Of a stretch of DNA of 41,663 nucleotides, positions 26,864 through 34,765 are shown in pieces. Origin of the DNA: Planctomycetaceae bacterium (GTDB lineage Bacteria > Planctomycetota > Planctomycetia > Planctomycetales > Planctomycetaceae). The notes beneath the pieces are model-generated. The model did not search any database. It was given only the letters and a program-made list of their open reading frames with translations, and was not told where the DNA came from. The stretch spans positions 1 through 41,663 of the forward strand of contig JAKFWA010000061.1 of the NCBI GenBank assembly GCA_021732995.1. Reading direction: 5' to 3'. Made by a program: the position numbers and the translations under genes. Position 1 is the first letter of the stretch. Every line of letters starts with the position of its first letter.

Positions 26864-27382
26864 ATGCAGAGACTGGTCGAACCCGCCGAGATTCAGAATC
26901 GAGTTCGTACGCTCGGTCAGCAACTCTCGCAGACCTATCACGACCAGCCGTTGACCGTGCTGGGCGTTTTGACCGGCAGCATGTTGTTCATGGCGGATCT
27001 GGTCCGTGAGATCACTGTGCCGCATCGCATGGGCGTCGTGCATGCTTCGAGCTACCGTGGCAAATCGACCGTTGGCGGCGAACTGAGAGTGGGCATGGAC
27101 TTGCTGCCCGACATCCGCGGCCGCGATGTGCTGGTCATCGATGACATTTTTGATACCGGCCGCACGCTGGAGCGACTTGTTCAAGCCCTCGACGCATATC
27201 ACCCGCGCAGCATCAAGACCGCCGTGCTGCTGCTGAAGGAAGGTCGCAGCATGGTCAGCTTTAATCCTGACTATTTCTGCTTCCGCATTCCGGACGTCTT
27301 CGTCATCGGTTATGGGCTCGACTACAACGACGACTACCGCCACTTGCCATTTATTGGCTCGCTGGAGCCGCACGAGATCTAG
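26864..27382 (+). CDS. hpt: Hypoxanthine phosphoribosyltransferase
   Basis: Purine salvage: hypoxanthine or guanine plus PRPP to IMP or GMP. 172 residues from the ATG at 26864, which has GGAG 8 bases upstream; a GTG at 26846 is less likely. The PRPP-binding motif VLVIDDIFDTGRTL, the flexible-loop segment SSYRGKSTVGG, and the purine-contacting tail DVFVIGYGLDYNDDYRHLPFIG are typical. It stands alone, followed by a strong hairpin that faces the other strand. Confidence 0.94.
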   Translation: MQRLVEPAEIQNRVRTLGQQLSQTYHDQPLTVLGVLTGSMLFMADLVREITVPHRMGVVHASSYRGKSTVGGELRVGMDLLPDIRGRDVLVIDDIFDTGRTLERLVQALDAYHPRSIKTAVLLLKEGRSMVSFNPDYFCFRIPDVFVIGYGLDYNDDYRHLPFIGSLEPHEI

Positions 27383-27395
27383 GCGATCAAGGCTG

Positions 27396-27457
27396 TAAAA
27401 ACAAAAAAAGCCAGGAACCGCGGTAAGAGCAAGCTCTCATCACGGTTCCTGGGCTTT
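27396..27457 (-). terminator. Strong intrinsic terminator for the lipoprotein gene (- strand)
   Basis: On the - strand, AAAGCCCAGGAACCG pairs with CGGTTCCTGGCTTT (one-base bulge) around an inner AGAGC/GCTCT stem, and TTTTTTTGTTTTT follows. It lies 183 bases beyond the lipoprotein stop, leaving an unusually long 3' untranslated region or a small RNA. On the + strand it also follows hpt, but has only a CTTTCG tail there. Confidence 0.85.
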
Positions 27458-27639
27458 CGTCCAAGGCGGGGAGACAACCACCTTGCGGGCTGGAGCGAGA
27501 GTACGGTAGCCCTCCTGGCGCGGACTCTCTTCCCGATGAAGAAAAGACGCAGTATTTCCGGAATCAGCAACTGCGACGCAGACTCTCAAAACAAATGTCT
27601 GATCGAGTTGCTGATGTGTTTATTGACGGATGTCGAAGA
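27458..27639 (-). other. Long 3' untranslated stretch before the terminator
   Basis: About 180 bases between the lipoprotein stop and its terminator. The short frames here (about 60 residues) have no family features or ribosome sites. On the - strand several short complementary G/C runs (CCCGCAAGG, CCCCGCCTTGG) could fold. A 3'-derived small RNA is possible but not shown. Confidence 0.3.
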
Positions 27640-28578
27640 TCAGCTTGCGCCCGGAACCTGAGGCGCCACTGGCGTTGGCGCTGTGTAAACCGGAGCGGGG
27701 CCTTGAGGAACTCGAACCTGAGGCGCCGGTTGAGCAGGCGTGGGATATGTTTGTGGCGCGTACCCCGGTTGCACCGGCACCTGATACTGTGGTTGATAAT
27801 GCGGCTGAGGTACCGAGTACGTTTGTGGATATGTCGGTTGATAGACTGGTTGATACTGCGGCACGTAGCTGTATTGCTGCACCGGATAGTACTGTGGTGC
27901 GTAGCTGTATTGTGGCGCCATCATCGTCTGATTCTGCTGGCAGTTGCACGGCGGCTGAACTGACGGCATGGACTGATACGCAACTGGCATCTGCGGTGCG
28001 TAGCTGAATTGATCGTAGGGCGTCGGAGTCCACGCCGTGCCGGGGTAACCCATATCGCCGACGACATATCCATCAGCGATGATTCCGCCGCCCCCGGAGT
28101 AGCAGCTATTGCAGGAGTTCTGGCAGGGCGAGCAAGTTTTGCAGCCGGACTTCTTGGAGAACAGATTGAAGCTGGACATCATGCTGCTCATCTTGCAGCG
28201 ATCTTTTTCCATCTTCATCCGACAGCGATCAGCGAAGCTGGGCTTGCAGGTATCACACGCCGACGGGCAGGTCGGGCAACTGTTGCTCTTGCTGAAGAAT
28301 CCGGTGCGCTGAATCGGCGTCAGACCGGCGGTTGGCACGGGAGACTCGGACTCATCCTCGGGTGGTGGTACCTGGCTGGGCGGAGTCAGCACAGGCAAGT
28401 GAGGGTTGCCGAGCGGCAGTTGCTCTCGATGGAGCGGAGCGGGCTCATTGGGAACAGTGTAGTTACCGCGAACTCGCTCGGGTTTGTGATGGGAGCGATG
28501 CAGTTGGCAACCGATCAGACCGGTGGCAAGCGTGATGCTTGCCGCTGCCAACAGGCGAGTGCGAAATGAAAGCTTCAT
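27640..28578 (-). CDS. Secreted Cys-rich, Tyr/Gln/Pro-rich lipoprotein
   Basis: 312 residues. The signal peptide ends in a lipobox (LATGLIGC, Cys24), so it is expected to be a lipoprotein. Residues about 100-165 hold many cysteines, mostly as CxxC pairs (SCPTCPSACDTC, GCKTCSPCQNSCNSC), plus a Met/Lys-rich bridge. Residues about 205-300 are low-complexity Tyr/Gln/Pro/Val (AYQS, YSYAPQYY, YQPVYQPTY), resembling adhesive or matrix proteins. A single CNC motif sits between the two halves. I recognise no catalytic family. A structural envelope role, cross-linked through cysteines, is inference. It is the only gene before the strong terminator. Confidence 0.85.
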   Translation of the reverse strand: MKLSFRTRLLAAASITLATGLIGCQLHRSHHKPERVRGNYTVPNEPAPLHREQLPLGNPHLPVLTPPSQVPPPEDESESPVPTAGLTPIQRTGFFSKSNSCPTCPSACDTCKPSFADRCRMKMEKDRCKMSSMMSSFNLFSKKSGCKTCSPCQNSCNSCYSGGGGIIADGYVVGDMGYPGTAWTPTPYDQFSYAPQMPVAYQSMPSVQPPCNCQQNQTMMAPQYSYAPQYYPVQQYSYVPQYQPVYQPTYPQTYSVPQPHYQPQYQVPVQPGYAPQTYPTPAQPAPQVRVPQGPAPVYTAPTPVAPQVPGAS

Positions 28579-29096
28579 AATGGCGGTTGCTTCGCGGAAA
28601 CGAAGTGAGAACGTCAGAGGAGCATTCCGCTTGAGGGCGGAAGAATGATCGCGAGATGCAAGCCACGTCCGTGCGTCTGTCAGGCGTTTAATTTGGTGTC
28701 GTTCAGCTTGTCACAAATGAGATCGACCAGACTCGCGACGGCAAACGCGTGGAAAGTGATTGCTGTTCTCATTCGGCCCGGCCTGAGCCCGGTTGGCGCA
28801 GACTTCCGGCGCGTGCCCAATGTCTCCTCTAAGACTGATCTCCGTCCTGTGTCGATCGTGTCGTCCAGAGCAGGTGGCGACTCAACGGATGCTCGGGCCG
28901 TACCCGATACGTGCGGCGGACGACCCGTAGCGATCGCGCCAAAAAGAACACTTTCGCCGAACCCAACTGGTCTCGACGGGGTCCGTTTTCTCAACTTTGG
29001 CGAGGCGGCGATCGCGTCAAAAGCTCTTGAAACGCAGTGATTTACGACATTTTCATGATTGCATCGGACGAGCAGGCTTTCAGGCGAATCGACGTC
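28579..29096. other. Intergenic stretch with no supportable gene
   Basis: About 520 bases between the lipoprotein start and the tRNA promoter. Two overlapping open frames of 131 and 163 codons lie on opposite strands. Neither has a ribosome site or recognisable motif, and the longer runs through the tRNA. It presumably holds the lipoprotein promoter, which I could not identify. Confidence 0.5.
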
Positions 29097-29125
29097 TTGA
29101 CCCCTTTGGGGGACCTGACTAGCAT
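29097..29125 (+). promoter_or_regulatory. Sigma-70-like promoter of tRNA-Cys
   Basis: TTGACC, 17 bases, then TAGCAT: a good -35 and a moderate -10 at ideal spacing, ending 33 bases before the tRNA. A small CTTTGCC/GGCAAAG hairpin lies between. Confidence 0.55.
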
Positions 29126-29157
29126 CCGCCCCGCTTTGCCCGACCGGCAAAGTCGGC

Positions 29158-29229
29158 GGCTCCGTAGCCAAGCGGCTAAGGCAGTGGATTGCAAATCCAC
29201 CATCCCCGGTTCGAATCCGGGCGGAGCCT
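29158..29229 (+). tRNA. tRNA-Cys (GCA)
   Basis: Cloverleaf by eye: acceptor GGCTCCG pairs with CGGAGCC, anticodon stem GTGGA/TCCAC with loop TTGCAAA (anticodon GCA at 29191-29193), and T-arm CCCCGG-TTCGAAT-CCGGG. The discriminator base is T, as expected for Cys. CCA is not encoded. hisI starts 125 bases downstream. Confidence 0.93.
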
Positions 29230-29353
29230 CTTTGAATCGCGGTCTGATTTGGTCATCAGACAATACACAGCGACGCAATTATCATTCGCCCAGGCCCGAC
29301 TGTTCGGTAGCCTGGGCGATTGCGTTTGAAGACATGTCTGCGGAGAGATTCCC

Positions 29354-29734
29354 GTGAACGGCCCGAACTTTGAAAAGTCAGATTTGATCCCGGTCATCGC
29401 TCAAGATGACGCCACTGGCGACGTCCTGATGCTGGCCTACATGAACGCCGAAGCCTACGCCGAGACCCTGAAGACCGGCCGCGTGTGCTACTACAGCCGC
29501 AGCCGCCAGAAGCTGTGGCGCAAAGGCGAAGAGAGCGGCAACGTGCAGGAACTGCGGAGTCTCTATTACGACTGCGACGCGGACACGCTGCTGGTGAAGG
29601 TCAACCAGATCGGCGGTGCCGCTTGCCATGAGGGCTTCAAAAGCTGCTTCTTCCGTCAGATCAACCCGCAGACCGGCGAAGTCACCGTTATCGGCGAGCG
29701 CGTCTTCGATCCGAAGCAGGTCTACAAGAAGTAG
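29354..29734 (+). CDS. hisI: Phosphoribosyl-AMP cyclohydrolase
   Basis: Third step of histidine synthesis, opening the adenine ring of PR-AMP. 126 residues from a GTG at 29354, with GGAGAGA upstream. It is a single-domain HisI, not fused to HisE. Landmarks are [27 protein letters not shown], and the metal site [12 protein letters not shown] with the cysteines of [14 protein letters not shown]. No other his gene is in the window, which is typical for scattered planctomycete biosynthetic genes. Confidence 0.96.
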   Translation: MNGPNFEKSDLIPVIAQDDATGDVLMLAYMNAEAYAETLKTGRVCYYSRSRQKLWRKGEESGNVQELRSLYYDCDADTLLVKVNQIGGAACHEGFKSCFFRQINPQTGEVTVIGERVFDPKQVYKK

Positions 29735-29750
29735 TTGTCCGCTCCTGAGC

Positions 29751-31043
29751 TCAATTCGCACCGCCGACGGCGTACAGCTTTTCGTAGGCTCGCAAATAGA
29801 GTTTGCCATCGCTGAGGGCGGGGGTCGCGTAGAACGTTCCCGTCAGGTTATTGACGGCAACCACTTCTCCGCTCTTGTCGGCCTTTACAACGGTGCAGCG
29901 GCCATCGGTTCCAAGGAAATAGACGTGTCCGCCGCCCGCGACGAGGGACGCCTGGTAGGGACCACCTTCTAACCGCTTCTGCCACAGCTTGTTGCCGGTC
30001 TTCAGCTCGACGCACATCGCGATGCCGCTGTCGGTGACCATAAAGACGAGACCATTCAAGGCGACGGGCGTTGAGGAGTCGGGCGTCGTCTTCGGAATGG
30101 TCCAAGGATGCTGGTTGCTGACATTGCCGCTGCGTCGAGTATCAATCGCAACGACTTTGCCGAGTCCACCGCCGCCGGGGTTGGCCGAAGTTGCCACGAC
30201 GATGCCTTCAGGAGTCGGTACTGGCGACGCGATGATTCGACCGTAGGGGCTGTCGATGTCCAGTCCGCTGCTGCTCCAGTCGAGTTGTCCGGTGCCGAGG
30301 TCATAGCCGGTGACATGATCACTACCCGAGACCAGCAGCAGATCGCGTTTGAAGCTCAGATCGACGATGGGACTCGAATATGCGTCTGGTCCATCGTCTT
30401 TCGCGGGCAATTGCCGCAGCACTCGCCAAACCTCGTCTCCCGTGTCCTTGTTCAGAGCGACCACGTAAGACGTACTTTTTGTCATGCAGGCGATATAGAG
30501 TTTGTCCTTCCAGAGACGAGGCGACGACCCCATACCAAACGTAATGTCGTATTCGCCGTAGTCCTTAACGAGGTCTTTTTGCCAGACGATCTTGCCCGTA
30601 TCGGCCTGGACGCAGACCAGTAGTCCGGTACCGAAGTACGCCCACACGAAGTTCTCATCAGCAATGGGCGACGGCGTCGCGGGGTTATGCCGGTGGGAGT
30701 AGAGATTGGCCGGACCTTTCGCGGCCAGCTTTCCCGATCCGACTTTGGTGCGTCGCAACTGCTTGCCAGTCGCTCGATCGAACGACAGGACCCACAACGC
30801 GTCGTCGTCTGTCTGTGTGGTGAGATCGATGCGTTGCGACGTCACGGCCGGAGAAGAATTGGCTTTGCCCGGCAGATCGACTTGCCATTGCACGCCTTTG
30901 GATTCCGACCATTGAGTCGGTAAGCGGGCTTCCGTCGAGATGCCGTTGCCGGTCGCCCCACGAAATTGCGGCCACGTCTCGGCACGCGCGAGCGCAGACA
31001 TCCCCAACACAACGCACACTGAAGCAACGACGGATCGCAGCAT
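29751..31043 (-). CDS. Secreted PQQ-like beta-propeller repeat protein
   Basis: 430 residues with a signal peptide (MLRSVVASVCVVLGMSALARAE). The mature start WPQFRGATGNGIS is very common in planctomycete propellers of this kind. Repeats resembling the PQQ/BamB blade motif (A-x-D-x-x-T-G-K-x-x-W) are visible at VLSFDRATGKQLRR, CVQADTGKIVWQKDL, ALNKDTGDEVWRV, GYDLGTGQLDWSS and CVELKTGNKLWQK. Whether it binds PQQ is doubtful; most such proteins are scaffolds. It converges on hisI with only 16 bases between the stops. Confidence 0.9.
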   Translation of the reverse strand: MLRSVVASVCVVLGMSALARAETWPQFRGATGNGISTEARLPTQWSESKGVQWQVDLPGKANSSPAVTSQRIDLTTQTDDDALWVLSFDRATGKQLRRTKVGSGKLAAKGPANLYSHRHNPATPSPIADENFVWAYFGTGLLVCVQADTGKIVWQKDLVKDYGEYDITFGMGSSPRLWKDKLYIACMTKSTSYVVALNKDTGDEVWRVLRQLPAKDDGPDAYSSPIVDLSFKRDLLLVSGSDHVTGYDLGTGQLDWSSSGLDIDSPYGRIIASPVPTPEGIVVATSANPGGGGLGKVVAIDTRRSGNVSNQHPWTIPKTTPDSSTPVALNGLVFMVTDSGIAMCVELKTGNKLWQKRLEGGPYQASLVAGGGHVYFLGTDGRCTVVKADKSGEVVAVNNLTGTFYATPALSDGKLYLRAYEKLYAVGGAN

Positions 31044-31202
31044 GGTTCACTCCGTTGAGCCTGCACTAGTCGGAAGGCAAGTTTGCGAGCGACTCGGCCG
31101 ACGGCGGTAGTCTGACTGTAATTTTCGAGGCTGCAAGATCGCTTCGCACGCTCCGTCTGTGCTGGGCAACAAATGCTCTGCAACGGAGGCCAGCTCAGAA
31201 AC

Positions 31203-31712
31203 TCACCAGCGGCGGCGGAAATCGTCGAGGAAGGCTCGGCAACTGGTGCTCCATTCCTTCGACTTCTCTTGCGAGGAAAAGTTGCCGTCTACAATCGCCA
31301 GCAGGGTGCGGTACACCTGTGAGAACTCATCGCCTACCTGGCGATAGGCCAGATGACGCAGTTCTTCTGAATTGTTCTTCGCACCGAACAATCTGGTCAG
31401 CACGCTGGGTCGAATCAGCTCTTGAACGTCGCCCACCATATCCCGCAGTTCGCAGACTCGCGGCAATTCGGCGGCGACTGAGGCGGAACCGAAGTGGCTC
31501 GCCATGAAGTCAAAGATCTCGACCAGCATCTCTTTGCCGGATTCGAGCGAATCGTAGCGCTGCTTGCCCGAGACCGACGTGCCCATCTCTTCCAGCAGAC
31601 CCTCGATGCGACTGAGCAGCCGAATGCACTCATCGTGCAGTCGTTCGTCCTGAGACTCGACGCCGTGGCTGCGATAGCCGGCCAGATGTTTGCTGAATTC
31701 GTCGAGGTTCAT
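31203..31712 (-). CDS. Hypothetical helical protein
   Basis: 169 residues from the ATG at 31712 (MNLDEFSKHLAGYRSHG). The open frame extends to 31838, but those codons read through a dispersed repeat (31777-31824), so the shorter start is chosen; no clear ribosome site is visible. The sequence is mixed-charge and probably all helix, with no signal peptide or membrane segment. I recognise no family. It follows the response regulator gene on the same strand, with the repeat between them, so a functional link is possible but weak. Confidence 0.7.
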   Translation of the reverse strand: MNLDEFSKHLAGYRSHGVESQDERLHDECIRLLSRIEGLLEEMGTSVSGKQRYDSLESGKEMLVEIFDFMASHFGSASVAAELPRVCELRDMVGDVQELIRPSVLTRLFGAKNNSEELRHLAYRQVGDEFSQVYRTLLAIVDGNFSSQEKSKEWSTSCRAFLDDFRRRW

Positions 31713-31776
31713 GGCGGACGCGGAGCACGGCGATTGTGAGTTCGAGGCTGAGGCACAAGATTCAAGCGAGGTGTAA

Positions 31777-31824
31777 TAGCCCCTCACCCCGACCCCTCTT
31801 CCCGTTACCGGGGGCGAGAGGTGA
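31777..31824. repeat. Dispersed G/C-rich palindromic repeat, copy 3
   Basis: TAGCCCCTCACCCCGACCCC, a central CCCGTTACCGGGG hairpin, then GCGAGAGGTGA. This is the clearest copy. It begins with the same TAGCCCCTCACCC that ends the window at 41651-41663. It lies between the response regulator stop and the hypothetical gene. Confidence 0.65.
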
Positions 31825-31857
31825 TTTCGGATTGTCAATTACCTTTATGTAATTGAA

Positions 31858-33627
31858 TTATACTTCCGTGGCGGCTGTCAGATGATGCTCGACAACCTCA
31901 ACCAGTTCTTCGGGCACAAATGGCTTCGTGATGTATCCCGAGCAGCCCACCAGACGGCCACGCAGGCGGTCGAACATACCGTCCTTGCCGGAGAGCATCA
32001 GCACTGGAATATGACGAGTGCTCTCGTGCTTCTTCACCAGCTTGCAGAGTTGATACCCGTCCAGTCGCGGCATGTTGACATCCATCAGAATCAACGTCGG
32101 GCTGTGAGTCGCAATTTCCTTGATCGCCGCCACGCCATCGAAAGCACTGACGACTTTATACCCGCGTTTCTCCAGGGTCATGGCCACCAGCTTGCGGACG
32201 GTCGGGCTGTCATCCACAACCAGGATCGTCTGACCCGAACTGGCGGAAGCACGCTCCACTTCCTGCGGATGATCATTGATTGCTGCCGGAGTAACGCTGA
32301 CCGGCGCCACGTGAGGTTCGGTCGGTATTGGTGGCGCGACGACAGTTGCGGGTGCCACCTGAGCAACCGGTTCCTCGGAAGGAGCGGACTCGGTCAGCGG
32401 TGTGCGCCACAGGTCGTCCAGGCGTTGAACCGGCTGCGACGGGAAGAGTGGTTGAGCAACCGGCAGAGCTGGAACAACAGCCGCAGGAATCAGCGGCTCA
32501 ATGGTTTCTGCTGCGGTTTCGATCGCGCTGACAGAGTTGAGTTCAGCGCGTGGCTCTTGTTGGAACCATTCCGACTTCGCAGCTCGCCAGACAGGTTGAG
32601 CTTCTTCGGTTGGCACTTCTGCAGTGACCGGTTCGAGGGAGTGGTCAACTTGATCGAGAGACTCGATCACCGACTCCGCTTGCTCGACTACGTCGGTGGC
32701 TTCGACCTCGTTGACCGGCGCCACGACATCTTCCGTTGGGGTCTCTTCGATAACAGCGTCAGCCTGCAACGCTTTGAATTCCGAGATCAGTTCCGCCTGC
32801 AGGAACGGCATTGGTGCGCGCACAGGTTGTGGTGCTGTCCAGTTCGCTGCCGGCGGGACGTACGCTTCCGGCTGGACGGCTTGGGCGAGAGCGCTGTCCA
32901 CGTCTTCTGTTTCGATGACTGGCATCGAACGCCAGGTTCCGAACCAACTGGTATTCGCATCGCTGGTATCGCTTGGCGCGGGAACTTCCGGCTCGACCGG
33001 CAGCGGTGGCGGAACAACAGCCTCAGCGACTGGAGTGCCAGCGTCCCAATCAGCGGTATTCGCGACCGGGAACTCTTCCGTCGGCCACTCTGGCGGCGTT
33101 TCGGTGCGTGCTGAAGTTGACCAGGCGTCGTTGGCGACTTCTTCCCAGTAGGCTTCGCTGATTGTGTCGGTTTCGTCTTCAACGTCGGCGAGCGGAGCAT
33201 CCACTTCCAAAGTGGGTTCCGCTGATACGGTCGTCGCGACGTCCTGAGCAACCTCAGCGACGTGCGAAGCAATGGTTTCCTCAATGACCGGTTCGGCCTC
33301 GACCACCATTTCAATCGGCAGGTCGGCTACTGGCTCGACGGGAGCGGGCGCTTGCTGCGCGGCGATTCCGATCGTCTTGAAGTTCGCCAGCGCTTTGCAC
33401 CATGTCAGGCCGGCTTCAGCAACGGCTCGATAGCGTTCATCCTCTCGGGCCATTTCAAGGCAGTGAATGGCACTCAAGGGAGAGTCGGCGAACCACGCCA
33501 TCCACATCCATACCGCCGCGTCTTCCGGAGCCGCTTCGGCAGCTCGTTGCAGATGCAGTTTCGCCAGCTTCGTGTTGCCAGCATTGGCGGCCGAGACGAT
33601 GTGGCGCACAACCTGAGTCTGTGACAT
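31858..33627 (-). CDS. Response regulator with N-terminal helical repeat region and long disordered linker
   Basis: 589 residues from the ATG at 33627, with GAGGAAG just upstream; the frame opens at a TTG 7 codons earlier. Residues 1-90 look like TPR-type helices (TKLAKLHLQRAAEAAPEDAAVWMWMAWF). Residues about 95-460 are Glu/Val/Pro/Ala/Thr-rich and probably disordered. The C-terminal 125 residues are a complete receiver domain: ILVVDDSPTVRKL, phospho-acceptor Asp516 in LMDVNMPRLDG, LMLSGKDGMFDRLRGRLVGCSGYITKPF with the conserved Lys. The wording of this segment is close to PilG/PilH-type twitching regulators. There is no DNA-binding or enzymatic output domain, and no histidine kinase gene in the window. 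Confidence 0.9.
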   Translation of the reverse strand: MSQTQVVRHIVSAANAGNTKLAKLHLQRAAEAAPEDAAVWMWMAWFADSPLSAIHCLEMAREDERYRAVAEAGLTWCKALANFKTIGIAAQQAPAPVEPVADLPIEMVVEAEPVIEETIASHVAEVAQDVATTVSAEPTLEVDAPLADVEDETDTISEAYWEEVANDAWSTSARTETPPEWPTEEFPVANTADWDAGTPVAEAVVPPPLPVEPEVPAPSDTSDANTSWFGTWRSMPVIETEDVDSALAQAVQPEAYVPPAANWTAPQPVRAPMPFLQAELISEFKALQADAVIEETPTEDVVAPVNEVEATDVVEQAESVIESLDQVDHSLEPVTAEVPTEEAQPVWRAAKSEWFQQEPRAELNSVSAIETAAETIEPLIPAAVVPALPVAQPLFPSQPVQRLDDLWRTPLTESAPSEEPVAQVAPATVVAPPIPTEPHVAPVSVTPAAINDHPQEVERASASSGQTILVVDDSPTVRKLVAMTLEKRGYKVVSAFDGVAAIKEIATHSPTLILMDVNMPRLDGYQLCKLVKKHESTRHIPVLMLSGKDGMFDRLRGRLVGCSGYITKPFVPEELVEVVEHHLTAATEV

Positions 33628-33840
33628 GATCTTCCTCACCGGGTCCAACTGACTGAGCGGCCTCTCGCGCGCTGCGGAGACACGACAGTCCAGTCTGGTC
33701 CGTCCGTGAAGAAGTTAGGTCATGCCATTGGATAAGCAGTCGCTTTTGCCGGGAGGCATTTCGCAACAGAGCCCGATCCTGAAAGCCTTTGCCGGTCGCG
33801 CGGCTTATGCCGATGCCAACATCTGCGCCGGTCGAGCCAC

Positions 33841-34437
33841 CTATAATGTCCGCGCGGCGTCTTTCAGTTTGCCGACGATGAACGCCTTGTGGTTCGCCAC
33901 ATCCTGCTCGCTGATGTTGAGTTGCTCCGCCACCGTCTTATTGGGACGGCCCAGCACAAACAGCAGTTCAGCGCACTTCAGCCGTTCAAAGTCGCCGGTG
34001 ACCAGCCATTGCGAGATCAGCTCGGCGAGCTTGCGTTTCAGAATCTCGCGCTCTGCGATGCGGGAATCCTGACTGCGATACAGGCTCGAAGCCCGCCGCG
34101 CCGGCCCGGCTGGCTCAGACTCGTTACCGGCTTTGTCAGTAATCAGGATCGGCAACGTCTGCCGACGCCCCGCACGGCGTAAAGCATCGGTCAGCTTGTG
34201 AGCGGCAATTGAAAACAGAAACGCTTCCAGCGGAGTGGAAGGATCGTAGTTCGGCAGACTCGTCAGGAAGCCGACGAAGGTCTCCTGCACGACGTCCTCG
34301 CTGCGTCCTGAATCGTGCAGTCGCACCTGGACGAACGCCAGCAACCGCCCTTCGTACCGCGCAATGAACTGCTCCCAGGCGTCGGAATGTCCGGCCCGAA
34401 TGCGTTCCAGCAGCAGTTGATCTGGATTCAGCGGCAT
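33841..34437 (-). CDS. ECF-type RNA polymerase sigma factor
   Basis: About 198 residues from the ATG at 34437 (MPLNPDQLLLERIRAGHSDAW). The frame runs another 86 codons upstream through a dispersed repeat and is rejected there. Region 2 is clear: WEQFIARYEGRLLAFVQVRL, then EDVVQETFVGFL and the FLFSIAAHKLTDALRR helix. Region 4 (about 145-198) ends in the helix-turn-helix TVAEQLNISEQDVANHKAFIVGKLK. A linker rich in Pro/Ser separates them. No anti-sigma factor gene is adjacent, so the signal cannot be guessed. Confidence 0.88.
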   Translation of the reverse strand: MPLNPDQLLLERIRAGHSDAWEQFIARYEGRLLAFVQVRLHDSGRSEDVVQETFVGFLTSLPNYDPSTPLEAFLFSIAAHKLTDALRRAGRRQTLPILITDKAGNESEPAGPARRASSLYRSQDSRIAEREILKRKLAELISQWLVTGDFERLKCAELLFVLGRPNKTVAEQLNISEQDVANHKAFIVGKLKDAARTL

Positions 34438-34527
34438 GCAGCACGATCTGGATGAGAAAATCAAGACAGGATGTCCGCACCATGTTACTAAGGATCGCGA
34501 AATAAACCTCGCGCCACCCACTTCATC

Positions 34528-34578
34528 GCTCCCCTCGCCCTGGTATGTCCGGGGAGAGGGGCCGAGGGAGAGGGGCCA
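34528..34578. repeat. Dispersed G/C-rich palindromic repeat, copy 4
   Basis: GCTCCCCTCGCCC, a TGGTATGTCCGGGG centre, then GAGGGAGAGGGGCCA: the same family in the opposite orientation to the copy at 31777. It sits in the 328-base gap between the divergent sigma factor and dihaem genes. I see no gene in the rest of that gap. Confidence 0.6.
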
Positions 34579-34765
34579 CGACCATCGTCTGTAACCAACT
34601 CCCGCCTGATTTACGCCGCGAACAGCACATCTGTTGTTTTCGCCGCCCGAAATGCGTGACGAACCAGCAGCGGTCGGGTACGACGTAGGTTCCACGCTGC
34701 CATGACATCAGGTTCGCCGGGCCTGTGGCTTGACTGTCACCGCACATAAACATCGGGCATCGATC

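Noticed and set aside
28645..29040. 131-codon open frame on the + strand
   Set aside because: It overlaps the equally featureless - strand frame. There is no start signal and no recognisable motif.
28680..29171. 163-codon open frame on the - strand
   Set aside because: It runs through the tRNA-Cys gene, lacks a ribosome site and shows no family features. It is probably a chance frame in G/C-rich DNA.
31882..33114. 410-codon + strand frame antisense to the response regulator
   Set aside because: It lies opposite the low-complexity Glu/Val/Pro region, whose repeated codons keep the other strand open. It has no family features.
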